From positions 1 to 22,987 of the forward strand of contig JAZDOT010000020.1 of NCBI GenBank assembly GCA_043798355.1: a stretch of 22,987 bases of DNA, in the 5' to 3' direction. This DNA comes from JAZDOT01 sp043798355 (GTDB lineage: Bacteria; Patescibacteriota; Gracilibacteria; Peribacterales; Peribacteraceae). The notes beneath the pieces were generated by a model, which made no database searches, was not told the origin of the DNA, and saw only the letters and a program-made list of their open reading frames with translations. Of this stretch, positions 14,105-22,507 are shown piece by piece; the stretch's first letter is position 1; the number at the start of each line of letters is the position of its first letter. The position numbers were made by a program, and so were the translations under genes.

Positions 14105-15751
14105 TCATTGCGCGGGGCATACCTGGACCGCACTCAGCTTTCCCTCGACGTCGGCTGGCCACGCATCAGCCGTGCCGAAGACGAGGAAAACGGAATTTCT
14201 GCCAGAGGTCGCGACCTGGAAATCACAGCGTTGGGACTCGGCACATGCGGGCATGCCACAGGAGCCGAGCGTCGTCGGTGCGGTAAGGGGGACAGCACAC
14301 TTCCCCCAGTCAGCCGGAGCACAGACACGATTGCACTCGCTCTGTAGCGTGGAGGAGGGATCTGTTCCCAGGACCATGAGACTGACGTAATTTGGGCTCT
14401 TCACACCCCTCCCCGGGCACTCTGTGAAAAAGCTCCTGTACTCCTTTAGGCCGATATCCGCTTTGATGCGGATCTGCGAGGCACCGGCGGGGACATTGAC
14501 CCGCTTCACCCAGTAGGCTCGCCACTGGCCATCCGCTGTCGTGCACCGCACGCTGAGGTTGTTCGAAGAGAGGTTCTTCGAAACAGTTGGACACTGCGCA
14601 TCCTGTCGTGTGTACGTGTAGAGAGAGGATTGATTGGCTATGTCCACGCTCTGACAACTGAACGAGGGTGCAGGAGCCGTGGCGGGAGTGGTGGTCACCG
14701 GACGTGCTGCAGGGGAGGCCATCGTCGGAGCGGCAGAGGGAGCGCTGGACCGCGCTCTCTGTTCCGCAACCCAATCATCGAGGAACGTCGCCTCCTCCTC
14801 GTACTCTCCCTGCCAGTAACGCTGCTCGCCCTGCAATTGGACAATGAGGGTATCCAGCCCCTGCACTCCCACTGAGTAGTCGGTACTACTGATCTTTGTG
14901 ACGAGCTGCGGATAGTTCGTCACCCGTGTGAGCGCTTCCTTGAGGTACGTGATGGTAAAAGATTCCTCCCTGAACATCGTGCCTAAGCTCTCCGTTGCTC
15001 CGCGTGCCTGATCCGTTGTGAGTTTCACGTTGGCTGCAATCGATTCCCATGCTCCACGTGCTGTGTCGCATGCTTGCGTTGCACGCTGGGCGCTCTCGTA
15101 CGCTTTCTGCGCACTGTCCACGACCGCGCGGGTATCCGTGGAGGTGAAGTACAAGAGAAGGGAATCCTGCACTGTGGATTTCGCGAGATCCTTCACGAGC
15201 ACGCCGAGGCCATTGACGGCATTCTTCACCATCCCCACCGCGTCGTATGCCAGTTTCGTCCCCTCGTATACGACACCGACCGCTCTGCCAGAAGCGACGA
15301 TGCCCCCGAGGCGCGCCTCCTGTCTCTGGAGGATGGTGCAGTACTTCGCGATGGCATTCTTCTTCGTCGATGCGACCTTCTGGAAACTTCTCATGTTCCC
15401 TGCGAACCTTTTGAGGAGACCCGGGTAGCGAAAGAGCTCCCGGAGCGTCGTTGCATCGGTGACAATGTTTCCATTCGCGTCGACCATCACACCGGGAAAC
15501 GTACCACTCACCGTTCCATTCACTTCAAGAGGTACGTAGTAATAGACTCCACCCCCGTACAGCAAGGCGACAGGGGATCCGGTTCTCTCCGCACCCAGTG
15601 CGAGGCGGGCAGCGGCTCCCTGTGCATCGGTGCTCAGTCCTGTTAAAGACGACGTCCTCACATGCATCACGGCGATACCGAGTACGATCACAAAGAGAAG
15701 GACAATCGTGGGGATGATAAATTTTTTCTTGAAGAAGGGGGTGATGTTCAC
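14105..15751 (-). CDS. Membrane-anchored Cys-rich surface protein of unknown function
   Basis: I do not recognise a family for this 548-residue protein. An N-terminal KKK and a single transmembrane helix (about 12-31, IIPTIVLLFVIVLGIAVMHV) suggest an anchored protein facing outward. Residues 35-110 hold a small Gly/Val-rich globular part (GGGVYYYVPLEVNGTVSGTFPGVMVDANGN). Residues 110-335 are predominantly helical with coiled-coil character, and the stretch at about 335-375 is an Ala/Pro/Thr/Ser linker. The C-terminal domain (about 378-548) is Cys-rich (CQSVD, DAQCPTV, VRCTT, TECPGRG, SECNRVCAPADWGKC, GSCGMPACAESQRCDF, QVCPAQ), probably disulphide-bonded and beta-rich. It starts at ATG 15751 without a Shine-Dalgarno, behind a good promoter. 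It lies upstream of and parallel to the SLH protein; both are presumably surface components. Confidence 0.7.
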   Translation of the reverse strand: MNITPFFKKKFIIPTIVLLFVIVLGIAVMHVRTSSLTGLSTDAQGAAARLALGAERTGSPVALLYGGGVYYYVPLEVNGTVSGTFPGVMVDANGNIVTDATTLRELFRYPGLLKRFAGNMRSFQKVASTKKNAIAKYCTILQRQEARLGGIVASGRAVGVVYEGTKLAYDAVGMVKNAVNGLGVLVKDLAKSTVQDSLLLYFTSTDTRAVVDSAQKAYESAQRATQACDTARGAWESIAANVKLTTDQARGATESLGTMFREESFTITYLKEALTRVTNYPQLVTKISSTDYSVGVQGLDTLIVQLQGEQRYWQGEYEEEATFLDDWVAEQRARSSAPSAAPTMASPAARPVTTTPATAPAPSFSCQSVDIANQSSLYTYTRQDAQCPTVSKNLSSNNLSVRCTTADGQWRAYWVKRVNVPAGASQIRIKADIGLKEYRSFFTECPGRGVKSPNYVSLMVLGTDPSSTLQSECNRVCAPADWGKCAVPLTAPTTLGSCGMPACAESQRCDFQVATSGRNSVFLVFGTADAWPADVEGKLSAVQVCPAQ

Positions 15752-15776
15752 AGAGAAGGGGGAAGATCAGTCATCT

Positions 15777-15805
15777 ATTGTACACGCTTCATCCTTGCAT
15801 ATCAG
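15777..15805 (-). promoter_or_regulatory. Predicted sigma-70-type promoter for the anchored Cys-rich protein
   Basis: On the - strand CTGATA (+ strand 15800-15805) is followed after 17 bp by TACAAT (15777-15782), five of six bases of the -10 consensus and preceded by TG. It lies 25 bases upstream of ATG 15751. This is a pattern match only. Confidence 0.55.
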
Positions 15806-16152
15806 TTGGTTGATCGTAAGCGAATTTGTGAATTGGTATGAAGCGCTTCATTTTTTGACATGACGATGACAAGGGGCATCTTTTGGGAAAAACAGCCGAG
15901 CACGCATGGAAAATCCTATTGCATACAAGACCCCAAATTCAGATCTGAAACGCATGAAAGGTAAGGCTACATGTTCTCCCAGGGGAATCTTCTCGGGCGA
16001 AGTCCTTTGGCAGGGGCAATTATAATCGAACCTTTCAAGGATTTGTGAGGTTTTGGCATAAGGCAGCGCGGTCAGGCGCCCGTGGTGGTAGATGTAATGT
16101 TCATTCGAAATCATCTGTCCTACTATGTTCAGCGAATGACTCTTTACCAATT
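15806..16152. other. Intergenic region between the anchored protein gene and proB
   Basis: These 347 bases hold no gene I can support. A perfect -10 hexamer TATAAT lies at 16021-16026 on the + strand without a recognisable -35, and a second -10-like TACTAT lies at 16121-16126; either could serve the proline operon. A 100-codon - strand frame (15848-16150) is not recognisable as a protein, and the in-frame upward extension of proB to 16045 is unlike the family. Confidence 0.5.
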
Positions 16153-17244
16153 ATGAAGCAAGCCCCGTATTCCAGCATCGTCGTTAAAATCGGCACGAAT
16201 GCACTTCTGACCCCGCAGAATTCGCTGGATAAAGGCGTGATCGTCCGATTGATTCGTCAGGTTGCCACGCTGATGAAGGAGAATGTAAAGATCACGATTG
16301 TGTCCTCCGGAGCGGTGGCGTGCGGCAAGAGCCGCATGCAACAACTCAAAAAATCCTCTGCCGAATCCGTTGGCGAGCGCCAGCTCTTCGCAGCCGTCGG
16401 CCAGGTGGAACTCATGCTCAACTACCGGTCGGCGGCACAGGAGCATCAATTGACCGTCGCGCAGGTTCTTGCCACCAAGGAAGATTTCCGCACCAGAGAT
16501 CACTACACCAACATGCGGTATTGTTTTGATGCTCTGCATCAGGAAGGTGTGATCCCCATCGTGAATGAGAACGACGTGGTATCCGTGGAGGAACTCATGT
16601 TCACCGATAACGACCAACTCGCCGGACTCGTGGCGTCGATGATCGGCGCCGATGCGCTGATCATTCTCTCGAATATCGACGGCATCTTCGACCGCCCGAT
16701 CGAGGAAGAGGGTGCCGAACTCATCAAGATGTTCCATCCCGTCAAAGACATGAACCGCATCCGCATCGGGCATAAATCCTCCTTCGGACGCGGCGGGATG
16801 CAGACGAAACTCGAAACTGCACGACTTCTCTCTGCGCAGGGAATCACGACGCACGTCGCCAATGCGGCAACCTCCGATGTGCTCCTGCGCATCCAGCGGG
16901 GAGAAGAGGTGGGAACCACGATCCTCCCGACGCGCTCCCATCTGTCGCGCACGCGCCGCTGGCTCGCCAGTTCCGCCGATCATCGGTGCGGGAGCGTGAC
17001 CGTTGATTCCGGTGCGGGGAAAGCCTTAAGCGCGGACCAACCGGCGAATCTCCTCCCTGTGGGAATTCGAACTCTCGATGGAGAGTTCCAGAAAGGCGAT
17101 ATCGTGTCCGTCCTCGATGAAAAGGGAACAATGATCGGACTCGGCATGGCCGCCTACGGCCACTCCGTTCTCGTGAAATACATGGGGAAACGCGGGTATC
17201 CTCCGTTCATCCGGGCCGATTATTTCTTCCCGTCCGCCTCATGA
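16153..17244 (+). CDS. proB: Glutamate 5-kinase with PUA domain
   Basis: ProB phosphorylates L-glutamate with ATP to glutamyl-5-phosphate, the first step of proline synthesis. The 363-residue length is normal. The amino-acid-kinase domain has VVKIGTNALL (10-19), IVSSGAVACGK (about 53-63), the substrate-binding VNENDVVSVEELMFTDNDQLAGLVA and LSNIDGIFD, and the GRGGMQTKLETARL segment (GTGGM in most homologues). A C-terminal PUA domain follows (about 278-355, CGSVTVDSGAGKAL to GLGMAAYG). Starting at ATG 16153 gives the standard N-terminus; the longer frame from 16045 has no family resemblance. No Shine-Dalgarno is visible. The stop overlaps the proC start by four bases (ATGA). ProB is usually feedback-inhibited by proline. 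Confidence 0.97.
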   Translation: MKQAPYSSIVVKIGTNALLTPQNSLDKGVIVRLIRQVATLMKENVKITIVSSGAVACGKSRMQQLKKSSAESVGERQLFAAVGQVELMLNYRSAAQEHQLTVAQVLATKEDFRTRDHYTNMRYCFDALHQEGVIPIVNENDVVSVEELMFTDNDQLAGLVASMIGADALIILSNIDGIFDRPIEEEGAELIKMFHPVKDMNRIRIGHKSSFGRGGMQTKLETARLLSAQGITTHVANAATSDVLLRIQRGEEVGTTILPTRSHLSRTRRWLASSADHRCGSVTVDSGAGKALSADQPANLLPVGIRTLDGEFQKGDIVSVLDEKGTMIGLGMAAYGHSVLVKYMGKRGYPPFIRADYFFPSAS

Positions 17245-18041
17245 TTCCCACAGTCATCATCGGCGCTGGCAATATGGGCTCCGCATTCTATAAGGGTCTA
17301 TCTTCCCAAGGAAAAACTGACAGGATCTGGCTGTGCGACCAGCACAGAGACAAGATTGAGATCGCTCCCGCGGATCGCAGAATCGATCATCCTGCTGCTG
17401 CCGGAAACGTTGCGGAGTGCATTCTGCTCGCCGTCAAGCCCCAATCCTTCGCCGCCCTGATGGCCGCAGTCGGTAACGTCTGGTCCGACAAATTGGTGAT
17501 TTCCATCATGGCAGGCATCACAATGAAGACCATCGCGAATGCGACGGGTGCCTCCGCCGTCGTGCGCGCCATGCCCAATCTCGGAGCGCGTGTCCGTCGC
17601 AGCATCACGGGGTGGTATCCGTCTCCCGCAGTCACTTCTGCACAGATGAAACATGCCGAAGAACTATTCTCAGCGATTGGCATGACCGTGCGGCTCAAGG
17701 GGGAATCGCAGATAGACGGCTTCACGGCGGTTGCAGGATCGGGTCCCGCCTACGTCTTCCTCCTCGCTGAACTCATCGAGAACGCCGCGCGCGACCTCGG
17801 AATCGACGAGGCGACGAGCGCGCAAATCGCCAGAGACCTCCTCGGAGCAGGAAGCCTCCTGCTCGATGAGAAGGAGCGAGGCGCTCAGCAGTGGCGGGAA
17901 GCGGTAACTTCCAAGGGCGGTACCACTGAGGCGGCAATGCGCGTTCTCCGGGAACGCGGTCTGCCCGATATTTTCCGTGACGCGATTGCTGCGGCGACGG
18001 AGCGCTCACGTTCCCTTTCCCATGATGACAAGTCTCACTGA
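17241..18041 (+). CDS. proC: Pyrroline-5-carboxylate reductase
   Basis: ProC reduces 1-pyrroline-5-carboxylate to L-proline with NAD(P)H, the last step of the pathway. The 266-residue protein has the Rossmann GAGNMGSA motif (8-15), LLAVKPQ (about 62-68), ISIMAGIT, VRAMPNLGA, and the C-terminal dimer/substrate region AGSGPAYVFLLAELI and VTSKGGTTEAAMRVL, all characteristic of the family. The ATG overlaps the proB stop (ATGA) and the 3' end overlaps proA by 20 bases, so the three genes are tightly coupled. It lies in the middle of the operon. No key residue is missing and length is normal. Confidence 0.97.
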   Translation: MIPTVIIGAGNMGSAFYKGLSSQGKTDRIWLCDQHRDKIEIAPADRRIDHPAAAGNVAECILLAVKPQSFAALMAAVGNVWSDKLVISIMAGITMKTIANATGASAVVRAMPNLGARVRRSITGWYPSPAVTSAQMKHAEELFSAIGMTVRLKGESQIDGFTAVAGSGPAYVFLLAELIENAARDLGIDEATSAQIARDLLGAGSLLLDEKERGAQQWREAVTSKGGTTEAAMRVLRERGLPDIFRDAIAAATERSRSLSHDDKSH

Positions 18042-19278
18042 ACATCTGCAGGCGACGAAACAGGCGGGCATGACCCTCGCTGGGCTCCCCGAGAAAGATA
18101 TCGATTCGCTCCTCCACAGTCTGGCGGACGCATTGGAGCGCGACACGGGGAACATCCTGGAAGCCAATAAACGGGACCTTGCCCGTATGAATCCGGAAGA
18201 TCCCAAATTTGACCGTCTTCTTCTCAACCAGGAACGCATCCATGCCATCGCCGAGGATGTTCGCACGGTGGCCGGCCTTCCATCACCCGTCGGGAGAACG
18301 CTTGAGGAACACACGAGACCGAACGGCCTTAACATTGCGAAGGTCTCCACTCCCATCGGGGTGATCGGCATCGTCTACGAAGCGCGGCCGAATGTGACCG
18401 TTGATTCGTTCTCCCTGTGTTTCAAATCACGGAATGCCTGCGCTCTCAAGGGAGGCAGCGATGCATCGTTCTCGAATGAAGCCATGGCCGCCTGCATTCA
18501 TCGCTCACTCCGCGATGCGTCCATCCCCGAAGCCGTGCTTCTCCTGCTTCCTTCCGACCGCAATGCCGTAAAGGAGATGCTCCATGCCCGAGGATTCATC
18601 GACGTGGTCATTCCACGAGGCAGCCAGAAACTCATCGACTTCGTGCGCGAGGAAGCGACAATCCCGGTGATTGAAACTGGGGCAGGAATCGTACATATCT
18701 ACGTCGACAAATCGGCGGATACCGACATGGCAGCCTCCATCATCTATAATGCCAAAACGCGCCGCCCAAGTGTCTGTAACACCGTCGATACCGTCATCAT
18801 CCACGAAGATCGCCTCCGTGATCTCCCACAGATCGTGAGGCCTCTTGAAGCATCACTTGTTCGCATCTTCGCAGACAAACCTGCCTTCGATTGCCTGCGT
18901 GGATCGTATGATTCCTCACTGCTGGAACCGGCAAAGGAGGAACATTTCGGAACGGAATTCCTCTCGCTCAAGCTCTCCATTGCAACCGTACGGAACATGG
19001 ACGAAGCGCTCGCGCATATCCGTCAGTATTCTTCCGGTCACAGCGAGTCCATCATCGCGAAGGATCAGGAGGCAATCGAGCGTTTCCTCCGGGAAGTGGA
19101 TGCTGCAGCCGTCTATTCCAATGCCTCCACTGCATTCACGGACGGCGCCCAGTTCGGCCTGGGAGCGGAAATCGGCATCTCTACGCAGAAGCTCCACGCA
19201 CGCGGTCCCATGGGCTTGGAGGCGCTCACGAGCTACAAGTGGATAGTACACGGGAATGGTCAAATTCGTGCGGCATAG
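18022..19278 (+). CDS. proA: Gamma-glutamyl phosphate reductase
   Basis: ProA reduces glutamyl-5-phosphate with NADPH to glutamate-5-semialdehyde, which cyclises spontaneously to the ProC substrate. The 418-residue length is standard. Landmarks are PIGVIGIVYEARPNVTVDSFSLCFKSRNACALKGG (111-145), VIPRGSQKLIDFV, PVIETGAGIVHIYVD, the catalytic Cys252 in KTRRPSVCNTVDT, and the C-terminal FGLGAEIGISTQKLHARGPMGLEALTSYKW. Two adjacent ATGs (18022 and 18025) are possible starts inside the end of proC; the upstream frame to 17977 is not family-like. With proB and proC this gives a complete glutamate-to-proline route. A stable hairpin about 140 bases downstream may end the transcript. Confidence 0.97.
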   Translation: MMTSLTEHLQATKQAGMTLAGLPEKDIDSLLHSLADALERDTGNILEANKRDLARMNPEDPKFDRLLLNQERIHAIAEDVRTVAGLPSPVGRTLEEHTRPNGLNIAKVSTPIGVIGIVYEARPNVTVDSFSLCFKSRNACALKGGSDASFSNEAMAACIHRSLRDASIPEAVLLLLPSDRNAVKEMLHARGFIDVVIPRGSQKLIDFVREEATIPVIETGAGIVHIYVDKSADTDMAASIIYNAKTRRPSVCNTVDTVIIHEDRLRDLPQIVRPLEASLVRIFADKPAFDCLRGSYDSSLLEPAKEEHFGTEFLSLKLSIATVRNMDEALAHIRQYSSGHSESIIAKDQEAIERFLREVDAAAVYSNASTAFTDGAQFGLGAEIGISTQKLHARGPMGLEALTSYKWIVHGNGQIRAA

Positions 19279-19408
19279 CACCGCGGACATCGAAGCCACC
19301 CATCGGGGAATCGAACCTGGATACGATGAGGAATTTGTAGCGTATGAGCAGAACGGTCGCATGCACGTGTTGGCAGGCTGCGTTCGCAAAAATTCGAACA
19401 GATTTTAG
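19256..19408 (+). CDS. Possible 50-residue protein overlapping the end of proA
   Basis: An ATG at 19256, overlapping proA by 23 bases in another frame, opens a 50-codon frame. It has GC-rich third positions like its neighbours and an acidic/aromatic middle part (GYDEEFVAYEQNGRMHVLAGC). I recognise no family. It would extend the habit of overlapping genes in this operon. There is no clear Shine-Dalgarno, and it is short enough to be chance. Confidence 0.35.
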   Translation: MVKFVRHSTADIEATHRGIEPGYDEEFVAYEQNGRMHVLAGCVRKNSNRF

Positions 19409-19416
19409 CACTTCCG

Positions 19417-19457
19417 GCTGCGACGGCTGAAATTTTGGGGGCACCAGCCGCCGCAGC
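19417..19457 (+). terminator. Long GC-rich hairpin at the end of the proline operon
   Basis: GCTGCGACGGCTG (19417-19429) pairs with CAGCCGCCGCAGC (19445-19457) at 12 of 13 positions around a 15-base loop. No T-run follows, so it may be a factor-assisted terminator, an mRNA stabiliser or a REP-like element. It lies just before the drop in GC content. Confidence 0.5.
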
Positions 19458-19551
19458 TCCGACGACTGGCCGTTTCGGGCAATTTCAAGGTGTTCTCTGG
19501 CGGAAAATAAGCTCTGCTAAAGAGTAACAAAATTGTGCCGCTGGTTACAAC

Positions 19552-22464
19552 TTATCTATCGACTCCTCTTTTCATCATTGCTACATCATCATCCTCTCTC
19601 TTCTGCTCTCTCTTGATACGTTCTGTAAGATATTTCTCAAACTCCTTTGCAAAAGGTTTTAGTGTTGGGTCTTCCTTCCACTTCTCCATATGCTTCAGCT
19701 TTCGCTTATAGGCTTCTGATAGTCCATGATTTCCAGTGACTACTCCAGTGGCGTTAAGAACGGCCATTAGCTCACCTTTATATTTCTTCTTCATGCCATA
19801 TTTTCTAGCAAATTCTTTTGCTGTCTCAGTTAGAATTGCACCCTGCTCATAGGAGCGCAGCATACCAAGAACAATCCATGCATCTGTCTCAGAGCCAGAA
19901 TGAATCATCTTCTTGAGTATTTTTCCAATGACAGTATCTGGGGATGAGAAAATGGACTTCAGGAATTCTCCTGCAGCATGTTGCATAAGATATGACCTTT
20001 TCCTGAACCACTTGGATAGCTCAATGATTACAACCTTCTCATGTTTCTGCAGTATCTTATTGAGGTTATAAAAATGGTCAGGAATAGCCTCATATCTAAA
20101 TCCAAAGCCTAGCTCCTTGCGTCTTTCCTTCTCTTCAAACAGAACCCTCTTTCTAAAGAATGCAATGACTTTCTTGGGGTTCTTCTCTGCTATTTGTTGC
20201 AGGATAGTCTCAGCTTCCATTTCAATAGACTGGATGCTAATCAAGGCATCGAGCATTCCATCCAAGTCTTTCTGTGAGAGCATTCTAATGACTTCTTCTT
20301 CTTTGTTGTAATCAAATGCTCCAAGCCATCCATTGTCACTCAGTTTGGTCAGTTCTTTGATGCATTTGGGTATGAAGTGTATGAGATGCTTATTCTCCTC
20401 AGGCTTGCCACTAATCGCAGTCATAAGATTCCTCAGAGCCATTTCGTTTTTGCTTTTCTTGATTCCTGCAAACAGTTTTTGAAAGGTGCTTTGTTTGAAG
20501 AGAGAAACATATCTAGCAGCGATTGTGCAGTCCGAGAGATGCTTGCCCTCTGTCGTCCATTTCTCTATCCACTTCACCCCTTCCTGAGGCTCCTCACTCT
20601 CCAGCAAGCCTTGCGTGATCTGATGCAAAAATGGTTTTAGCAGTTCCTCTTTTTCTGCAATGAGTTGGCTGAGGAGTTTAGGTTTTCTCTTGGCAATCCT
20701 ATAGAGGAAATGTCTGAAGGCATTGTAGTCACCAAATCTCTGCCCTGAGGAGTGCTGTGCAATATCACAGATTCTCTCCTGCCAGACAGGAAAGTTCTCT
20801 TCAGAAACCTCCGCAATGTACTGCTCCAGTTTTGCCTCCCGCTCTTTCTTTTCTTCAGCGTGTTCCCGTCTATATCCAAACCTAAAATCTCCCACCAAGA
20901 CTGTATAGAGTTCATAGTCCTTCTTTTCTTTTAGCAGTGTCTCAAACTTCCTGACCTTATCTGCATCCAGTGGTGGCATTTTCTCATGCCTCTTCAGAAG
21001 AAAATCCAAATGGTTTTCCATCTTCCGTATGATCTCATTCCTAGTCGTGGGAATTGCCTGAATATAGAAAACCAACAAGTGGTTGGTGTCATCTGTGATC
21101 ATCTGTTTCATGTCATCCCCATACACCCCATGCATAGGAGTATTTGAGCTATCCTCTATGACCTTCAGCAGGGGTATCTGCTGATCAAGGTCTGATACAT
21201 CATGGAATAGATTGATCAGTATCCCCAACATGGTTGATCTCATCTGCTTGAGTTTGTCTGTCACTGGCAGAGACCCCATACGTATTTGCCAGGTTTCCCA
21301 GTCTTGCATGATTGATGCCTGGAAGTCTCCATTGAGAATGTCCCGGCCTACAATAAGAATTAATGGCAGATTTTCTTTGAGTTTCGGCATATCCCATTCA
21401 CTCAATTCTTCTAGAATTTCACTTTGAATATGGAAACCAACCCTGTCTTCTTTTACCAAGGTGTATTTGCACATGTTATGTAGTGTCTCCTCTGCTTTTT
21501 TGGATATCTCTCCATTCGGAGCCTTCTGCAATTGAGCCACCAATCTAAAGGCCCTTCTGCTTTCCTCGTCCCTGAGCATATACAGCACTTCTAGGCACGC
21601 CTTGATAACCTGTTCGGGGGTACTGCCATGCAATGTTCCAAATACTGTTTTGATAGGCTCTGGCTTCAGTCTGGGTGTCCTCTCAATCAGATGTGTGAGT
21701 AAATCAATGATGTCCACTCCCTCAGAGCATTTATTGCCAAATTTACCCATGTAATCTTTTAGCTGCTTCAATTGAACAAGTATTTCATTGAGGGACTGTG
21801 ATGCCCTGAGCTTCTTCAGAGACTCCTCACTGAATACCTGCTTTCCCTTCTGAAGATCATCCTGAATCTTGTAGATATGCTCAAAGCCATAGCTGGCTTC
21901 TTTGAGATGGTCTTTCATGATCTTCTCTGCTTGCTGCTTCATGAAAGCAAATGCCTCCTGACTGAAGGCAGTTAGCTCCTGCTGAGGCTTATAGATGATA
22001 TCGTGTGTAATCTCAGCCCAGGCATGGAAAAGCACTGTGGTGATCTGTATCTCACACTTGAGACCTGCAAGCTCCTTAGCCCTTCCTAATTGTTTTTTGT
22101 CTAAAGCAACGATCAGATGGGAAGCGTTGTAGCCCTCAGGGTCATAGCGCAGTTTATTCTTGAGAATGTGATCTCTCCCAAGTTCTTCATACAAGATAGC
22201 CCCTACTTTCTCTGTATCGCTCTCCAAGTAGATGATGATTCTGCACCCTGCTAGGTCATCTATGTCTTTCAGTCTCTTAACTCTAATGCTACCTCCAAGT
22301 TTCTTCTCCAAAGATGCAATCTCCTTTGCTCTATTTGTGACCAGATGGTAATTGAAACCATGTTTCTTCAGGGCTACTTCAAGTAGCCCTTTTACCTTCT
22401 CAGAGAGTTGGACATATCGTTCTCTTTTGTCTCCGTAGTCAGCCAGAATATTTTTGATCGTCAT
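19552..22464 (-). CDS. Large RelA/SpoT-domain protein with helical C-terminus, putative defence effector
   Basis: Residues about 38-162 of this 970-residue protein match the RelA/SpoT nucleotidyltransferase domain: LVTNRAKEIASLEKKL (41-56), DIDDLAGCRIIIYL (67-80, with the metal-binding Asp in DLAG), GYNASHLIVAL (111-121), the catalytic Glu138 in CEIQITTVLFHAWAEITHD (137-155), and IYKP. There is no HD hydrolase, TGS or ACT domain, so it is not a housekeeping RSH, and it is four times longer than ordinary small alarmone synthetases. Residues about 165-970 look almost wholly helical, Lys/Glu/Leu-rich and HEAT-like, possibly a sensor or partner-binding solenoid. It starts 43 bases after the restriction endonuclease stop on the same strand. 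GC is far below that of proA. It could make (p)ppGpp or, like toxSAS enzymes, pyrophosphorylate tRNA; which one is unknown. Confidence 0.85.
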   Translation of the reverse strand: MTIKNILADYGDKRERYVQLSEKVKGLLEVALKKHGFNYHLVTNRAKEIASLEKKLGGSIRVKRLKDIDDLAGCRIIIYLESDTEKVGAILYEELGRDHILKNKLRYDPEGYNASHLIVALDKKQLGRAKELAGLKCEIQITTVLFHAWAEITHDIIYKPQQELTAFSQEAFAFMKQQAEKIMKDHLKEASYGFEHIYKIQDDLQKGKQVFSEESLKKLRASQSLNEILVQLKQLKDYMGKFGNKCSEGVDIIDLLTHLIERTPRLKPEPIKTVFGTLHGSTPEQVIKACLEVLYMLRDEESRRAFRLVAQLQKAPNGEISKKAEETLHNMCKYTLVKEDRVGFHIQSEILEELSEWDMPKLKENLPLILIVGRDILNGDFQASIMQDWETWQIRMGSLPVTDKLKQMRSTMLGILINLFHDVSDLDQQIPLLKVIEDSSNTPMHGVYGDDMKQMITDDTNHLLVFYIQAIPTTRNEIIRKMENHLDFLLKRHEKMPPLDADKVRKFETLLKEKKDYELYTVLVGDFRFGYRREHAEEKKEREAKLEQYIAEVSEENFPVWQERICDIAQHSSGQRFGDYNAFRHFLYRIAKRKPKLLSQLIAEKEELLKPFLHQITQGLLESEEPQEGVKWIEKWTTEGKHLSDCTIAARYVSLFKQSTFQKLFAGIKKSKNEMALRNLMTAISGKPEENKHLIHFIPKCIKELTKLSDNGWLGAFDYNKEEEVIRMLSQKDLDGMLDALISIQSIEMEAETILQQIAEKNPKKVIAFFRKRVLFEEKERRKELGFGFRYEAIPDHFYNLNKILQKHEKVVIIELSKWFRKRSYLMQHAAGEFLKSIFSSPDTVIGKILKKMIHSGSETDAWIVLGMLRSYEQGAILTETAKEFARKYGMKKKYKGELMAVLNATGVVTGNHGLSEAYKRKLKHMEKWKEDPTLKPFAKEFEKYLTERIKREQKREDDDVAMMKRGVDR

Positions 22465-22507
22465 GTCTCATATTTTACCCCAAGTCTCAACTTCCAAGAG
22501 CCATCGT

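Noticed and set aside
15848..16150. 100-codon - strand open frame upstream of proB
   Set aside because: It has no recognisable family, no ribosome-binding site, overlaps the proline promoter region and lacks a convincing domain pattern.
19300..19385. tRNA-like sequence on the - strand with a GGTTCGATTCC T-loop word
   Set aside because: The bases flanking the loop do not form a T-stem and no acceptor or anticodon arm could be folded. The same stretch reads as an open frame on the + strand.
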